Positions 44,102 to 53,830 of a stretch of 64,000 bases of DNA are shown here, one piece after another. The stretch is from Tunturiibacter gelidiferens (GTDB lineage: Bacteria > Acidobacteriota > Terriglobia > Terriglobales > Acidobacteriaceae): contig NZ_JACCCV010000002.1 of assembly GCF_013410115.1 (NCBI RefSeq), positions 1,488,001-1,552,000 on the forward strand. The letters run 5' to 3'. The first letter of the stretch is position 1, and each line of letters begins with the position of its first letter. The notes under the pieces were generated by a model. That model was not told the DNA's origin, made no database searches, and saw nothing but the letters and a program-made list of their open reading frames with translations. Position numbers and translations under genes: made by a program.

Positions 44102-47100
44102 ATGACGTTTGGAATCGACTACAGAAAGTTTGGGTCGCGTTTGTTGGTGTGCACCTTGAGTGCACTTATCGTCGGTGTCGGTCTTTCGAAACCGGCAGCG
44201 GGGCAGGTATCGGGTGCGACACTTTCGGGGGAGATCTCTGACAACTCGGGCGCAATAGTACCGGGAGCGCTGGTCACCGCTCAAAATATTTCGAACGGTT
44301 CAAGCCGATCCGCCAAGACCAACGACGCGGGGTTTTACGTCATTCCAAATCTTCTTCCGGGGAGCTATACCGTCAAGGTAGAGGCGACCGGGTTTAGCAC
44401 AGTGCTGCAAGAGGGTCTGACTCTCACTGTGGGTGCGCAACAGACCTATGATGGGAAGCTGCTGCCCGGCAAAGTCTCTCAAACTGTGATCGTGACTACG
44501 ATTCCGCCTTCTATTCAATCCTCGTCGTCTGGTCTGAACGCAACGGTAGATTCAAGGACAGTTCGAGAATTGCCGTTGAACGGTCGAGACTGGACCTCGT
44601 TGGCGACACTTGAACCAGGAGTTGTGAGTATTCCCAACCAGGCGACTACCGGCTTTAGCGCCAACAAGGGAAATCGTGGCTTTGGCAACCAATTGAGTGA
44701 CGGTGGTCATCGTGCAAACGAAAATACCTACCGGGTGAACGGTATGGTCACCAATGACTACTCAAATGCAGCACCCGGCGGCGCAACGGGGGTCAATCTG
44801 GGAGTTGACGCAATCGGTGAATTCTCTGTGCTGACCGCCAACTACACGGCGGAGTATGGACGGACTTCCGGCGCAGTTATCAACGCGATCACCAAGTCGG
44901 GTACGAACGCAGTTCATGGGACTGCTTACTTCTTCGATCGCGACAGCATCTTCGATGCCCGCAACTACTTTGACGGTCCACAGATCCCCTCGTTCCGCCG
45001 GCTTCAGTTTGGTGGTTCCGCGGGAGCGCCGATCTACAAGGACCACTCTTTCATCTTCGTGGACTACGAAGGTATTCGGCAGAGTCAGTCGAACTCCGGT
45101 ACTATCCACGTTCCGGACGCCGCCTCGAGAGCCCTCGCGGTGCCTGCGATCGTTCCCTATCTTGCTTTGTGGCCGGTGGCCCCCACGAGCGCGCCTGACA
45201 TAAACGGAATTCAATCCCTCAACGTGTCCACACCTACCCACGCGTCAGAAAACTACGTCATCACCCGCTTTGATCAAAAGATCTCGAATCGGGACAATCT
45301 TGACGCGACCTACTTCTTCGATTCCGGGCCGCAGACCCAGGCCGATCCACTTAATAATGCAGTCCACGGCGTCTTCTCTCGCAGACAGCTCTATACGGCG
45401 GAAGAGACCCACGTCTTTAGTCCTTCGTTCGCAAACACTTTGCGAGGCGGTGTTAGCCGAATCATCGGCAAGATCAACACACCTATCTCTGGCAACGCTG
45501 TAGCAACTGATGCGGCCCTTGCGATTGCGCCGGGTTCCAAAGCGCCACCGCAGCTGCCGGTCGCCGGCCTTACGACGGCTTATGGGCTCAATGGATTTAA
45601 TAAGTTCAACCATGCGTGGACCTCAGGTCAGATCTATGATGACGCCTTCCTGACGAAGGGCACCCACTCGATCAAGCTCGGCTTCGCCTTTGAGCGGATG
45701 CGATACAACGTTCTCGAGCAACTCAGTCCAAACGGAAGAATGAACACTTACTCCAGCCTCGGGAAGTTTTTGAGCAATCAAGCCGATCAGCTAAACGCGC
45801 TTGCTCCGGGAGGGTCCACCGAGGTGGGGCTGCGTGAGAGTCTCTTCGCTGGCTATGTTCAGGACGACTGGACCGTGACTAAGAACTTCACTCTGAACCT
45901 GGGACTACGGTACGAAGCGACGACCAAACCAACCGATTCGAATACGGTTCCGGGTTATACGGTCAATGGTTATACCGTTGCAGCCGCGGGTTTCCAGGAG
46001 ATCACAACACTGGTCAACTGCGGAGCCAGCAGTACAGCGTGTGGTCCGGTCGGTGTGAACAGTCCGATCTCCTCCAATCCCACGACCAAAGACTTCGAGC
46101 CGCGAGTTGGATTCTCATGGGATCCCTTTAGCGCTGGAAAGACCGCAGTGCGCGGAGCGTTCGGAATGTTTGACGTGCTGCCCCTGCCTTATGAGTTTGG
46201 ATTGAATACAGCGGCGACTGCTCCGTTCCAAATTATTGGCACGGATCCTAATGCGACTCTGGGAACGGGCGTCATCGACGGCAATGTTAACTTCAACCGT
46301 CAGAAGATTCGGAATCGTTACATCGACATCCATCCGAAGCGCGCAGCCGTTTACAACTGGAATGTAAATATCCAGCAGGACCTGGGACAGGGTTTCATGA
46401 TGACCCTCGGCTATGTAGGCTCTCGTTCCCTCCACCTGTCAGCAGCAGCTGACGATATCAATCTCGTGCAAGGGACCGTGGTGAGTGGAGTCGGTCTCGT
46501 CTTTCCATGTGACCCATCTTCGCTCAGCGCAGGAAGCACATGTGCGAACACACAGACTGGGACACGAGTCGATCCCAATTGGGGCGGCGGGGCCGGCATT
46601 CGTCCTGTGTTGTTCGATGGGGCGGCCAGTTATGAGGGACTGCAATCCCAACTGAAGAAGACGGCGGATCACGGCATTCAAGGGCAACTCTCATACACCT
46701 GGAGCAAGTGCCGCGATCTTAGTTCAGCTCCAGTCACGGGAGACACCTATTTGAATTCGATTGCTGTTCCGCTTCTGTTCAACAAGCAGGCCAGGATTGG
46801 GGCTTGTGACTTCGATATCAGACAGGTCCTGACCGGTAACTTCATCTGGGAGATTCCGGCACCGAACTTCTCTTCTTCGTTTGCAAACTTCGCGGCCCAC
46901 GGATGGGAGGTTGGGAGCATCGTCACCGCAGAGACGGGCGCTCCTTTTACGGTGACGGTGGGAGGAGGAAATGATCCTCTCGGCACGGGGTTCAACGGTG
47001 ACTACTCCATGGACTTTGCAGATGTACTTCCTGGTTGCAAACCCACAGGCGGAAAGGGATTGAACTACATCAATACCAATTGCTTCACGCCACCGACGGC

Positions 47101-47506
47101 GCCGTTGTCTCTTGGAGTTGCAACTGCGGCGAACCCTCTGGGATGCGCGCCTAACTCTTTTCTCAACTACTCAGGACCTGCAGCTCCTGCGGGGCGCCAG
47201 TTCTGCTCGAACGTTGTCGGAAACTCCGGACGTAACAGTTTCTATGGTCCACATCTCACGACTGTAGATTTTTCTCTCTTCAAAAACACAAAAGTGCCGC
47301 GAATATCGGACACCTTCAATGTGCAGTTCCGGGCGGAGTTCTTCAATATTCTCAACCACACCAACTACCTCTCTCCTGGGTTCCTGAACAGCTTCGGTCA
47401 AAATAATTCTGCCTATGATTTCGATGGGACTTCCCTCCCCACGGCACTCAACCAAACCTCCTCGTCATCTCGACAGATCCAACTTGGAGCGAAGTTTGTC
47501 TTCTAG
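44102..47506 (+). CDS. Large Oar-like TonB-dependent outer membrane protein
   Basis: 1134 residues, the usual length for this acidobacterial family. A signal peptide (FGSRLLVCTLSALIVGVGLSKPAAGQ) precedes a carboxypeptidase regulatory-like domain (GATLSGEISDNSGAIVPGALVTAQN ... GFYVIPNLLPGSYTVKVEATGF). Then come the plug (RELPLNGRDWTSLATLEPGV ... VNLGVDAIGEFSVLTANYTAEYGRTSGAVINAITKSGTN) and the barrel, ending NQTSSSSRQIQLGAKFVF. GGAGG lies five bases before the ATG. It probably binds or imports a glycan fragment. A plus-strand MFS carrier gene follows 157 bp later and may handle the same compound. Confidence 0.93.
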   Translation: MTFGIDYRKFGSRLLVCTLSALIVGVGLSKPAAGQVSGATLSGEISDNSGAIVPGALVTAQNISNGSSRSAKTNDAGFYVIPNLLPGSYTVKVEATGFSTVLQEGLTLTVGAQQTYDGKLLPGKVSQTVIVTTIPPSIQSSSSGLNATVDSRTVRELPLNGRDWTSLATLEPGVVSIPNQATTGFSANKGNRGFGNQLSDGGHRANENTYRVNGMVTNDYSNAAPGGATGVNLGVDAIGEFSVLTANYTAEYGRTSGAVINAITKSGTNAVHGTAYFFDRDSIFDARNYFDGPQIPSFRRLQFGGSAGAPIYKDHSFIFVDYEGIRQSQSNSGTIHVPDAASRALAVPAIVPYLALWPVAPTSAPDINGIQSLNVSTPTHASENYVITRFDQKISNRDNLDATYFFDSGPQTQADPLNNAVHGVFSRRQLYTAEETHVFSPSFANTLRGGVSRIIGKINTPISGNAVATDAALAIAPGSKAPPQLPVAGLTTAYGLNGFNKFNHAWTSGQIYDDAFLTKGTHSIKLGFAFERMRYNVLEQLSPNGRMNTYSSLGKFLSNQADQLNALAPGGSTEVGLRESLFAGYVQDDWTVTKNFTLNLGLRYEATTKPTDSNTVPGYTVNGYTVAAAGFQEITTLVNCGASSTACGPVGVNSPISSNPTTKDFEPRVGFSWDPFSAGKTAVRGAFGMFDVLPLPYEFGLNTAATAPFQIIGTDPNATLGTGVIDGNVNFNRQKIRNRYIDIHPKRAAVYNWNVNIQQDLGQGFMMTLGYVGSRSLHLSAAADDINLVQGTVVSGVGLVFPCDPSSLSAGSTCANTQTGTRVDPNWGGGAGIRPVLFDGAASYEGLQSQLKKTADHGIQGQLSYTWSKCRDLSSAPVTGDTYLNSIAVPLLFNKQARIGACDFDIRQVLTGNFIWEIPAPNFSSSFANFAAHGWEVGSIVTAETGAPFTVTVGGGNDPLGTGFNGDYSMDFADVLPGCKPTGGKGLNYINTNCFTPPTAPLSLGVATAANPLGCAPNSFLNYSGPAAPAGRQFCSNVVGNSGRNSFYGPHLTTVDFSLFKNTKVPRISDTFNVQFRAEFFNILNHTNYLSPGFLNSFGQNNSAYDFDGTSLPTALNQTSSSSRQIQLGAKFVF

Positions 47507-47663
47507 AACCTAAGCGCGATGGAGGCACTCGAAGCCGACATCGCGCTTGCTTCACAGTGCTTCGTCTCCCCAACCTTTGTCGAGAGTAGAAACGCAGTTT
47601 TAGCTCAGAAGTCTGCTGGGGTACTGGCGATGCCTGCACCATCGATGCCAGCGAGGGCCTTGC

Positions 47664-48914
47664 ATGCATATTGAAGATGAATTGACTGTTTCGCAAACTG
47701 AACAGAACACGCCCGGCTGGCAGTTCGCAGTGGCTTCCGGTCTGCTCGGCTGGGTACTTGACGCGTTCGATTTCTTTGTCATTGTCTTCCTTTTCGACAC
47801 TCTCGCGAGTCACTTTCAAGTAGAGAAGAGAGCAATTGTCTTTACGATCTCGATCACCCTGGCGATGCGCCCGGTTGGCGCCCTGATCTTTGGAGCACTG
47901 GCCGACCGGTTTGGACGCAGAAAGCCGCTCATGCTGTGTGTCATCTACTTTTCGCTCATCACGGTTTTAAGCGGCTTCTCTCCGAACTACACATTCTTTG
48001 TCGTGATGCGAGCTCTATATGGAATTGGCATGGGGGGCTATTGGGGTATTGGGGCTTCGTTCGCGATGGAGAACGCCCCAAGAAAGTTGCGGGGCCTTCT
48101 CTCCGGGATGATGCAGGGAGGCTACCCGTTCGGATATCTTCTGGCAGCCGTGGGTATGTTGACGATCATGCCGCGCCTGGGATGGCATTCGATGTTCCTC
48201 GTAGGAACGTTGATGGCGGCGGTAATTGTCGTCCTGACTTTACTTTCGCCGGAGTCTGAAGCATGGAAGCTTCACCGGATGGGCTCAGTAAAGACGATCT
48301 TCAAGACTCTTTTTCAACACATGGGGAGTTTCTCGTACCTTTTGTTGGTGATGGTCGTGATGTCCTGTCTGTCGCACGGGACACAAGATCTTTACCCCGA
48401 CTTTCTCAAGAGTATTCCGGCCGTCGGAAGCTCTTTGGTGCTGGGGATGAAACCGCTGTATGGGATTCCGATTATCTATAACATCGGAGCTATAACGGGG
48501 GCCGTGTTCTTTGGATACATCTCCGAAAGAGTAGGAAGGCGATATGCGATTATGATGGCTCTGGTTTTGAGCCTCGCAGCGATTCCGGCATGGGCCTTCG
48601 GCGGGACGATTCTGATGCTCGTCGTTGGATCCTATCTGATGCAAACCGGGGTGCAGGGAGCCTTTGGAGTCATTCCGGCACACCTGAACGAACTTTCTCC
48701 AGATTCGGTGCGCAGCCTGTTCCCTGGATTCGTCTACCAACTGGGAGTGCTGATAGCATCTCCAGCAGTTTCCATCGAGTTTCTGTTGCGCGATCACCTG
48801 GGATATCCTTTAGCACTTACGATCTTTGAAGTAGTCGTGATTGTGATGCTGCTCTTCATCTTTGGATTTGGTCCGGAGAGACGTGGAAGAAGCTTTCGAG
48901 CCAAAGCCGGTTGA
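47664..48914 (+). CDS. MFS transporter, sialate/lactate (SHS)-like family
   Basis: 416 residues and twelve hydrophobic helices. The first helix, GLLGWVLDAFDFFVIVFLF, and the loop GALADRFGRRKPLMLC are typical of the sialate:H+ symporter branch, which also contains carboxylate carriers such as Jen1. GISYM-like GYISERVGRRYAIMM marks the second half. No ribosome binding site stands out. It follows the Oar-like receptor at 44102 on the same strand. A sugar-acid or carboxylate substrate is likely; sialic acid itself is not supported by any catabolic gene here. Confidence 0.88.
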   Translation: MHIEDELTVSQTEQNTPGWQFAVASGLLGWVLDAFDFFVIVFLFDTLASHFQVEKRAIVFTISITLAMRPVGALIFGALADRFGRRKPLMLCVIYFSLITVLSGFSPNYTFFVVMRALYGIGMGGYWGIGASFAMENAPRKLRGLLSGMMQGGYPFGYLLAAVGMLTIMPRLGWHSMFLVGTLMAAVIVVLTLLSPESEAWKLHRMGSVKTIFKTLFQHMGSFSYLLLVMVVMSCLSHGTQDLYPDFLKSIPAVGSSLVLGMKPLYGIPIIYNIGAITGAVFFGYISERVGRRYAIMMALVLSLAAIPAWAFGGTILMLVVGSYLMQTGVQGAFGVIPAHLNELSPDSVRSLFPGFVYQLGVLIASPAVSIEFLLRDHLGYPLALTIFEVVVIVMLLFIFGFGPERRGRSFRAKAG

Positions 48915-48997
48915 TCGGCCTGCGAGGAGTTTCACGGTTCAGCATCTTGATATTCGCGTTAGTCTGTACGCCGGCAATCATTTCGGCGGATGGGCAG

Positions 48998-49014
48998 TTT
49001 AAGGCTGGCTTAAG
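48998..49014. promoter_or_regulatory. PmrA/QseB-like direct-repeat box (TTTAAG-GCTGG-CTTAAG) before the response regulator
   Basis: Two hexamers separated by 5 nt. The box ends 22 nt before the ATG of the response regulator, exactly as at 38838. TGAGAT (49025-49030) takes the -10 position at -12 to -7 of the ATG. Autoregulation of the two-component operon is the natural reading. Confidence 0.65.
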
Positions 49015-49036
49015 CTTTGTGTGTTGAGATCTACTC

Positions 49037-49747
49037 ATGCGTGTGCTGCTAGTTGAAGACGAGATTCGCCTTGCCGAAAACGTGGCACATGCGCTGCGCG
49101 ACGGACCTGGCTTCGCGGTAGATCATGCTGAGGATGGGCAAACGGGTCTTGATCTCGCTGAAAATCTGTGCTACGACCTGATTATTCTCGATCTTATGCT
49201 GCCGAAGTTGGATGGCTTGACGGTGCTTCGCCGGCTCCGCGAACGAAGGGACAGCACTGCGGTCCTGATCCTGACGGCACGGAGCGAACGGTCTTCGATT
49301 ATTCAACTCCTCAACAGCGGCGCGGATGACTACCTGAGCAAGCCTTTCGACCTCGGAGAGGTGATTGCCAGGGCAAAGGCGCTTATTCGACGAGGCAAAG
49401 GGATGGCGAGTCCTGCGCTTCGCCTGGGTGATCTGGAACTCCATACCGGAGACCAGAGTGTCTTCCGTGCAGGCATGCCGATTGTGCTTTCTCCCATGGA
49501 GTACCGTATTCTCGAGTACCTGATGCATCGCCCTCGCGCTATTGTCTCCAAGCGGGAGTTGCTGGAGCACATGTACGACTTTAACTGGGTGCATCACTCC
49601 AATGTGATCGAGGCACATGTTTCGAACCTGAGACGCAAGCTCGGGGAGGGGACGAATCCGCCAACGATCGAGAATCTGCGCAATCGGGGTTACAGGCTTG
49701 TGATGGAGCACACAAGCTTCAAGGAAGCCGAGGATGAATCGGCATGA
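49037..49747 (+). CDS. OmpR-family response regulator (PmrA/QseB-like)
   Basis: 236 residues. The receiver domain has the acidic pocket (VEDE, 7-9), phospho-acceptor Asp52 (LIILDLMLPKLDG), Thr80 and Lys102 (YLSKPF). The C-terminal winged helix (about 125-225) includes LSPMEYRILEYLMHRPRAIVSKRELLEHMYDF and the recognition helix NVIEAHVSNLRRKLG. It overlaps the histidine kinase gene by ATGA. Regulators of this type bind direct repeats about 11 bp apart, which is the spacing of the boxes described here. Its own start lacks a Shine-Dalgarno sequence. Confidence 0.96.
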   Translation: MRVLLVEDEIRLAENVAHALRDGPGFAVDHAEDGQTGLDLAENLCYDLIILDLMLPKLDGLTVLRRLRERRDSTAVLILTARSERSSIIQLLNSGADDYLSKPFDLGEVIARAKALIRRGKGMASPALRLGDLELHTGDQSVFRAGMPIVLSPMEYRILEYLMHRPRAIVSKRELLEHMYDFNWVHHSNVIEAHVSNLRRKLGEGTNPPTIENLRNRGYRLVMEHTSFKEAEDESA

Positions 49748-51207
49748 AGACCTACTCGCTGACACGACGCTTGATCACAGCTGTGCTGTTGGTGGAACTC
49801 TGCTCTCTGCTGGCCTTGATTGGGATCGCCAGTGTCTATGAGGCGATTTCACACTTCCGAGCCTTGGATGTAGTGCTGCGTGGTCGAGCAGATTCCGTAC
49901 TGGGTGCGGTCCAGGATGCAGAAGACCCGGAAGACAACTTGATGCTTTACGGAACCGAGGGGCTCGCTCCGAAGCGGGACATTTATATCGTGCGTGATGA
50001 TCGTGGCCGCGTGATCGGGTCGCAAGGCTGGCCAGGGGGGGAGCAGGAGTTGGCCAGCACCGACACAAGGGAGTTTCGAAATCTGACGGTCCGAGGGGTT
50101 CGCTATAGAGTCATCCGCAGGCCCGGTTTGCGAGTAGTCGATCCCGGAGATGCCAAAGGTGGCGTTGCCCGACATGTCATCATTCTCTATGGTTCGCGCA
50201 CTCACCCGGTCTGGGAAAGAGTTCGGGATGCCATCGCTTTCTATGCACTCTCGGGCCTGTTACTTCTCGTCATAACCGGCGTCGTGTTGCTGCGTCTGTT
50301 GCGCGGTGGGCTTCAACCTCTATATGAACTTGTCGAACAAGCGGGCAAGATCTCGGTAACTTCGTGGAACCTGGGTCCCTCCAGTCAGGCCCGCTATGTG
50401 CGAGAGCTCGAGCCGCTGGTCTCAGCCATTGAATCCGCGCTCCTAAGACTTGAGCAGTCTTTCGCGCAACAAAGACAGTTCGTGAGCGATGCTGCCCACG
50501 AGCTGAAAACCTCGGTGGCGGTGGTGAAGTCTTCTCTGCAGCTTTTGACCATGCGCACGAGATCCGCGAAGGAATATGAAGAGGGACTGGAGCGAGTGAC
50601 AGTCGACTCTGAACGCATGGAGGAACTTGTAGCAAAGATGCTGACCCTGGCGCGGCTTGAAGAGGGCGGGGAACAGCCGGAGTCGTATCGTATTGTCGAA
50701 CTGGGCGACGTTCTCCGCGACGTGGCTGAGCATTTTCGGACGCTGGCCAGCTTCAATCGCATCAGCCTGGTGGTGAACGCAGATACTTCGACTCTCGTTT
50801 TTTGCGATCCCGACCAGCTTCGCCTGCTTTGCTCTAACCTGATCCACAACGCGATTCAACACAGCGGAGCCGGCACCGAGGTCCGCGCGATCGTTAGTAG
50901 TCAGGGAGAGTTGGCCCAATTGATTGTTGAGGACGATGGGGAAGGGATTCCAGAAGATGTACTTCCGCACGTCTTCGATCGGTTCTACCGAGGCGATCCG
51001 TCCCGTAGCCGGCGAACTGGCGGCACGGGTCTGGGGCTGGCGATCTCAAAGGCAATCGTTTTGCGATACCACGGAGCTATTCGCCTGAAGAGTAATCCCG
51101 GGCATGGCACGAGCGCCATCGTTACCCTGCCACTGGTGCCGTCCACAACCCAAAGAACAGATCATAGGACTGCAAGGAATTTTGAAAAAGGAGCTGTGAC
51201 GTCTTAA
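49744..51207 (+). CDS. Sensor histidine kinase (two-component partner)
   Basis: 487 residues. Two membrane helices (about 10-34 and 165-188) flank a periplasmic sensor region of 130 residues with no recognised ligand motif. A short HAMP-like linker leads to the H-box FVSDAAHELKTSVAVVKSS, with phospho-acceptor His252. The usual H-box Pro after Leu-Lys is replaced by SerVal. The ATPase domain has NLIHNAIQHS (N-box), VEDDGEGIPEDVLPHVFDRFYR and GGTGLGLAIS. It overlaps the regulator gene by 4 bp and its stop codon lies inside the next PmrA-like box. The signal is unknown; metals or envelope stress would fit the efflux operon it precedes. Confidence 0.95.
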   Translation: MKTYSLTRRLITAVLLVELCSLLALIGIASVYEAISHFRALDVVLRGRADSVLGAVQDAEDPEDNLMLYGTEGLAPKRDIYIVRDDRGRVIGSQGWPGGEQELASTDTREFRNLTVRGVRYRVIRRPGLRVVDPGDAKGGVARHVIILYGSRTHPVWERVRDAIAFYALSGLLLLVITGVVLLRLLRGGLQPLYELVEQAGKISVTSWNLGPSSQARYVRELEPLVSAIESALLRLEQSFAQQRQFVSDAAHELKTSVAVVKSSLQLLTMRTRSAKEYEEGLERVTVDSERMEELVAKMLTLARLEEGGEQPESYRIVELGDVLRDVAEHFRTLASFNRISLVVNADTSTLVFCDPDQLRLLCSNLIHNAIQHSGAGTEVRAIVSSQGELAQLIVEDDGEGIPEDVLPHVFDRFYRGDPSRSRRTGGTGLGLAISKAIVLRYHGAIRLKSNPGHGTSAIVTLPLVPSTTQRTDHRTARNFEKGAVTS

Positions 51208-51219
51208 GCGTACATTAAG
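51203..51219. promoter_or_regulatory. PmrA/QseB-like direct-repeat box (CTTAAG-CGTAC-ATTAAG) before the YncE-efflux operon
   Basis: Two hexamers with 5 nt between them, overlapping the kinase stop codon (51205-51207). About ten bases later lies GATATT (51230-51235), a fair -10. Unlike the other boxes it is followed by a leader of about 35 nt with GGAG before the ATG at 51275. Confidence 0.6.
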
Positions 51220-51274
51220 CCAGCTCTGCGATATTTGTAGAAACAAATTTCTTCAATTCTGGAGTGTTCTTGAC

Positions 51275-52321
51275 ATGCCGAATCAAAGCAGACGAGTAGT
51301 CTCTTCCCTCATCTTTGCCGCATCGACGCTGGCTCCTTTCCTTACGACATCGTCTGCCACGGCGCAAAAGCCATTCCAGATTGAACAGCGATGGGCTATC
51401 GGAGGCACGGGGGGCTGGGACTACCTGACGGTCGACCCGACATCCCATCGCCTTTACATCGCCCACCTGACGCGCGTCGACGTCGTCGACACCAATACTG
51501 GAAAGGTCATCGGAGCCGTTGAGGGATTGACTCGATGCCACGGCGTCGTCATCGCTCCCGATGGCAAGACTGGTTTTGCTTCAGATGGCGGAGCAAACAA
51601 CGTTGTGGTCTTCGATACTTCCAATTTTTCTACGCTGACGAAGATTCCGGCCGGAACGAATCCCGATGGCATGGCCTATGAGGGCTCCACCAATACGCTG
51701 TGGGCGTTCAATGGATCAAGCAAGAACGCCACGGTGATCGATGCAGCCAATCGGAAAGTGATAGGCACCGTCGCGCTGCCCGGCAAACCGGAGTTCCCCC
51801 AAAGCGACGACGCGGGAACTGTCTTCGTAAACATCGAAGATAAGAACAGCATTGTGCGACTCGACGCCAAAGCTCAAAAGATTACTGCCACGTGGCCGCT
51901 GGCCGGATGCGACTCGCCGTCGGGGCTGGCCTTCGATAAGGATGGCGGACGTCTCTTTTCTGTCTGCGACGGCAAGAAGATGGTAGTCACCGATTCGCAC
52001 ACCGGCAAGTCGCTTGGTACGCCGACCATAGGCGATGGACCTGATGCCGCGGGATATGACGCGAGCAAGAAGCTGGTGTTCTCTTCGAATGGCGACGGTA
52101 CGCTGAGCGTTGTCGATGCCAGTAAGGCGACGTATCCGGTGATACAGACGCTTTCCACGATGAAGGGCGCTCGAACGATGGCGTTCGACTCGTCGACCGG
52201 AAAGATCTACACGGTAACGGCCAAGTTCGGCGCTGCACCGCCTGCAACCGCCGCGACTCCTCACCCGCGCCCGTCTATCCTGCCCGATAGCTTTACCGTG
52301 CTGGTGATCGGCCAGGACTAG
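51275..52321 (+). CDS. Exported YncE-like beta-propeller protein
   Basis: 348 residues with an N-terminal export signal (SRRVVSSLIFAASTLAPFLTTSSATA). Seven-bladed propeller repeats of the YVTN/NHL kind follow: GWDYLTVDPTSHRLYIAHLTRVDVVDTNTGKVIG, GVVIAPDGKTGFASDGGANNVVVFDT and GYDASKKLVFSSNGDGTLSVVDASK. Such proteins are periplasmic and some bind DNA, haem or metals. It lies at the head of the efflux operon and behind a two-component system. It might be a periplasmic sensor or scavenger for the pump substrate, but this is only inferred from position. Confidence 0.88.
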   Translation: MPNQSRRVVSSLIFAASTLAPFLTTSSATAQKPFQIEQRWAIGGTGGWDYLTVDPTSHRLYIAHLTRVDVVDTNTGKVIGAVEGLTRCHGVVIAPDGKTGFASDGGANNVVVFDTSNFSTLTKIPAGTNPDGMAYEGSTNTLWAFNGSSKNATVIDAANRKVIGTVALPGKPEFPQSDDAGTVFVNIEDKNSIVRLDAKAQKITATWPLAGCDSPSGLAFDKDGGRLFSVCDGKKMVVTDSHTGKSLGTPTIGDGPDAAGYDASKKLVFSSNGDGTLSVVDASKATYPVIQTLSTMKGARTMAFDSSTGKIYTVTAKFGAAPPATAATPHPRPSILPDSFTVLVIGQD

Positions 52322-52358
52322 CCGGGATTCCTCGCAATCGGTGGGTGTGAAGCAAACC

Positions 52359-53828
52359 ATGAAACAAATCTTTCAACTCAATACGATCTTCGCGTTTGGC
52401 TGGGCGGTGGCGGTTGCTGTCGCGCCATCCCCGGCTAGCGCGTGGCAGTCGAGTACTTCCGGGATAGCTGTCCAGGAGCTTACAGAGCCGACGCAGAGTA
52501 CTGCGTCCCCCATCAACCCCGGAGCCACGCAGGCGAACGGTGGAGCAGCGGCACAGGTGCTCGTGCAAAATGGGAGCCAGCCCGGCCCCGCGATTACGCT
52601 TGACCTGGCCCTATCGCTGGCACGAACGAACGAGCCAGCATTTGCCGCGGCAGTGGCAGCGAGCAAGAGCGCACAGCTTGACCGCTCGATCGCTCGGGCG
52701 GCTTTGCTTCCTTCTGTGGTCTATCACAATCAATACCTCTACACCCAACCGAACGGTTCGCATAACGGGGCCGGCTCGATCGGATCACAGGCTGCGCCCA
52801 AGTTCATCGCCAACAACACCGTGCACGAGTACACCAGCCAGGGCGTTGCTACCGAGACGCTGGGGCTTGCGCAGTACAACGCTGTGGCTCGCGCGGGAGC
52901 CGCGGCTGCTATCGCGAGCGCGGAGTTGGAGATCAGCCGCAGGGGTCTAACTTCGACGGTAGTCGGTCTGTTTTATAACTCGACAGCGGCGCAAGAACGG
53001 ACTGTTATTCAACAGCGTGCCACTAACGAGGCTGCTGACTTCGTCAAACAGACGCAGCAACGGGAAGCAGCTAGAGAAGTAGCACACGCGGATGTGATCA
53101 AGGCACAGTTGACGCTGCAACAACGGCAGCGAGATCTTGGCGATGCTCAGCTGCAGGCGCAGAAGGCCCGTCTTGATCTTGGCGTCCTGTTGTTTCCTGA
53201 TCCGCGCTCGCCGTACAGTGTCACGCTTCCTGTAGCAACTCTGCTTCCGGAGCGAACCGTGGTGGAGACCCAGGCAGCCGCGAATAATCCCGAACTGAAG
53301 AGCGCCCTGGCAACGCTGCGATCGAAAGATCTCGACATCACCGCCGCACGCGCTGCCTACCTGCCTGATCTGGTGCTTAACTACTCGTATGGTATCGATG
53401 CCGCGCAGTTCGCTGCGAACGGCCCCGACGGTGTTCGCAACCTTGGCTACTCCGCTTCGGCGACACTCGACATTCCTGTTTGGGACTGGCTTGCAACGCA
53501 GCACAAGATCAAACAAGCGCACATATTTCGCGACGCTGCCAAGGTGGCGCTGACATCGACGCAGCGCACACTGATTGCACAACTTGAGGAGTTCTACGGA
53601 GAGGCTTCTCTCGCTCACGATCAGCTTGCTTCGCTTGAGTTGAGCGTACAGACAGCACGAGAAAGCCTTCGCCTGACCAGGATGCGCTACTCCGCAGGCG
53701 AGGCGACCGTTCTGGAGGTTGTCGACGCACAAAACTCCTTTACTAGCGCAGAGCTTGCGTATCAGGACGGCAACATTCGCTATCAGGTTGCGCTGGCAAA
53801 CCTTCAACTACTTACGGGGACGATTTAA
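52359..53828 (+). CDS. TolC-family outer membrane efflux protein
   Basis: 489 residues from ATG 52359; in-frame GTGs at 52341 and 52347 are possible alternatives. A signal peptide (IFAFGWAVAVAVAPSPASAW) is followed by a low-complexity linker rich in Ala, Thr and Gln. Two OEP domains come next: ITLDLALSLARTNEPAFAAAVAAS and ARESLRLTRMRYSAGEATVLEVVDAQNSFTSAELAYQDG. It has no lipobox, unlike the channel protein at 21967. It forms the outer membrane exit duct of the second RND pump and ends 2 bp before the adaptor gene. Confidence 0.92.
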   Translation: MKQIFQLNTIFAFGWAVAVAVAPSPASAWQSSTSGIAVQELTEPTQSTASPINPGATQANGGAAAQVLVQNGSQPGPAITLDLALSLARTNEPAFAAAVAASKSAQLDRSIARAALLPSVVYHNQYLYTQPNGSHNGAGSIGSQAAPKFIANNTVHEYTSQGVATETLGLAQYNAVARAGAAAAIASAELEISRRGLTSTVVGLFYNSTAAQERTVIQQRATNEAADFVKQTQQREAAREVAHADVIKAQLTLQQRQRDLGDAQLQAQKARLDLGVLLFPDPRSPYSVTLPVATLLPERTVVETQAAANNPELKSALATLRSKDLDITAARAAYLPDLVLNYSYGIDAAQFAANGPDGVRNLGYSASATLDIPVWDWLATQHKIKQAHIFRDAAKVALTSTQRTLIAQLEEFYGEASLAHDQLASLELSVQTARESLRLTRMRYSAGEATVLEVVDAQNSFTSAELAYQDGNIRYQVALANLQLLTGTI

Positions 53829-53830
53829 CC

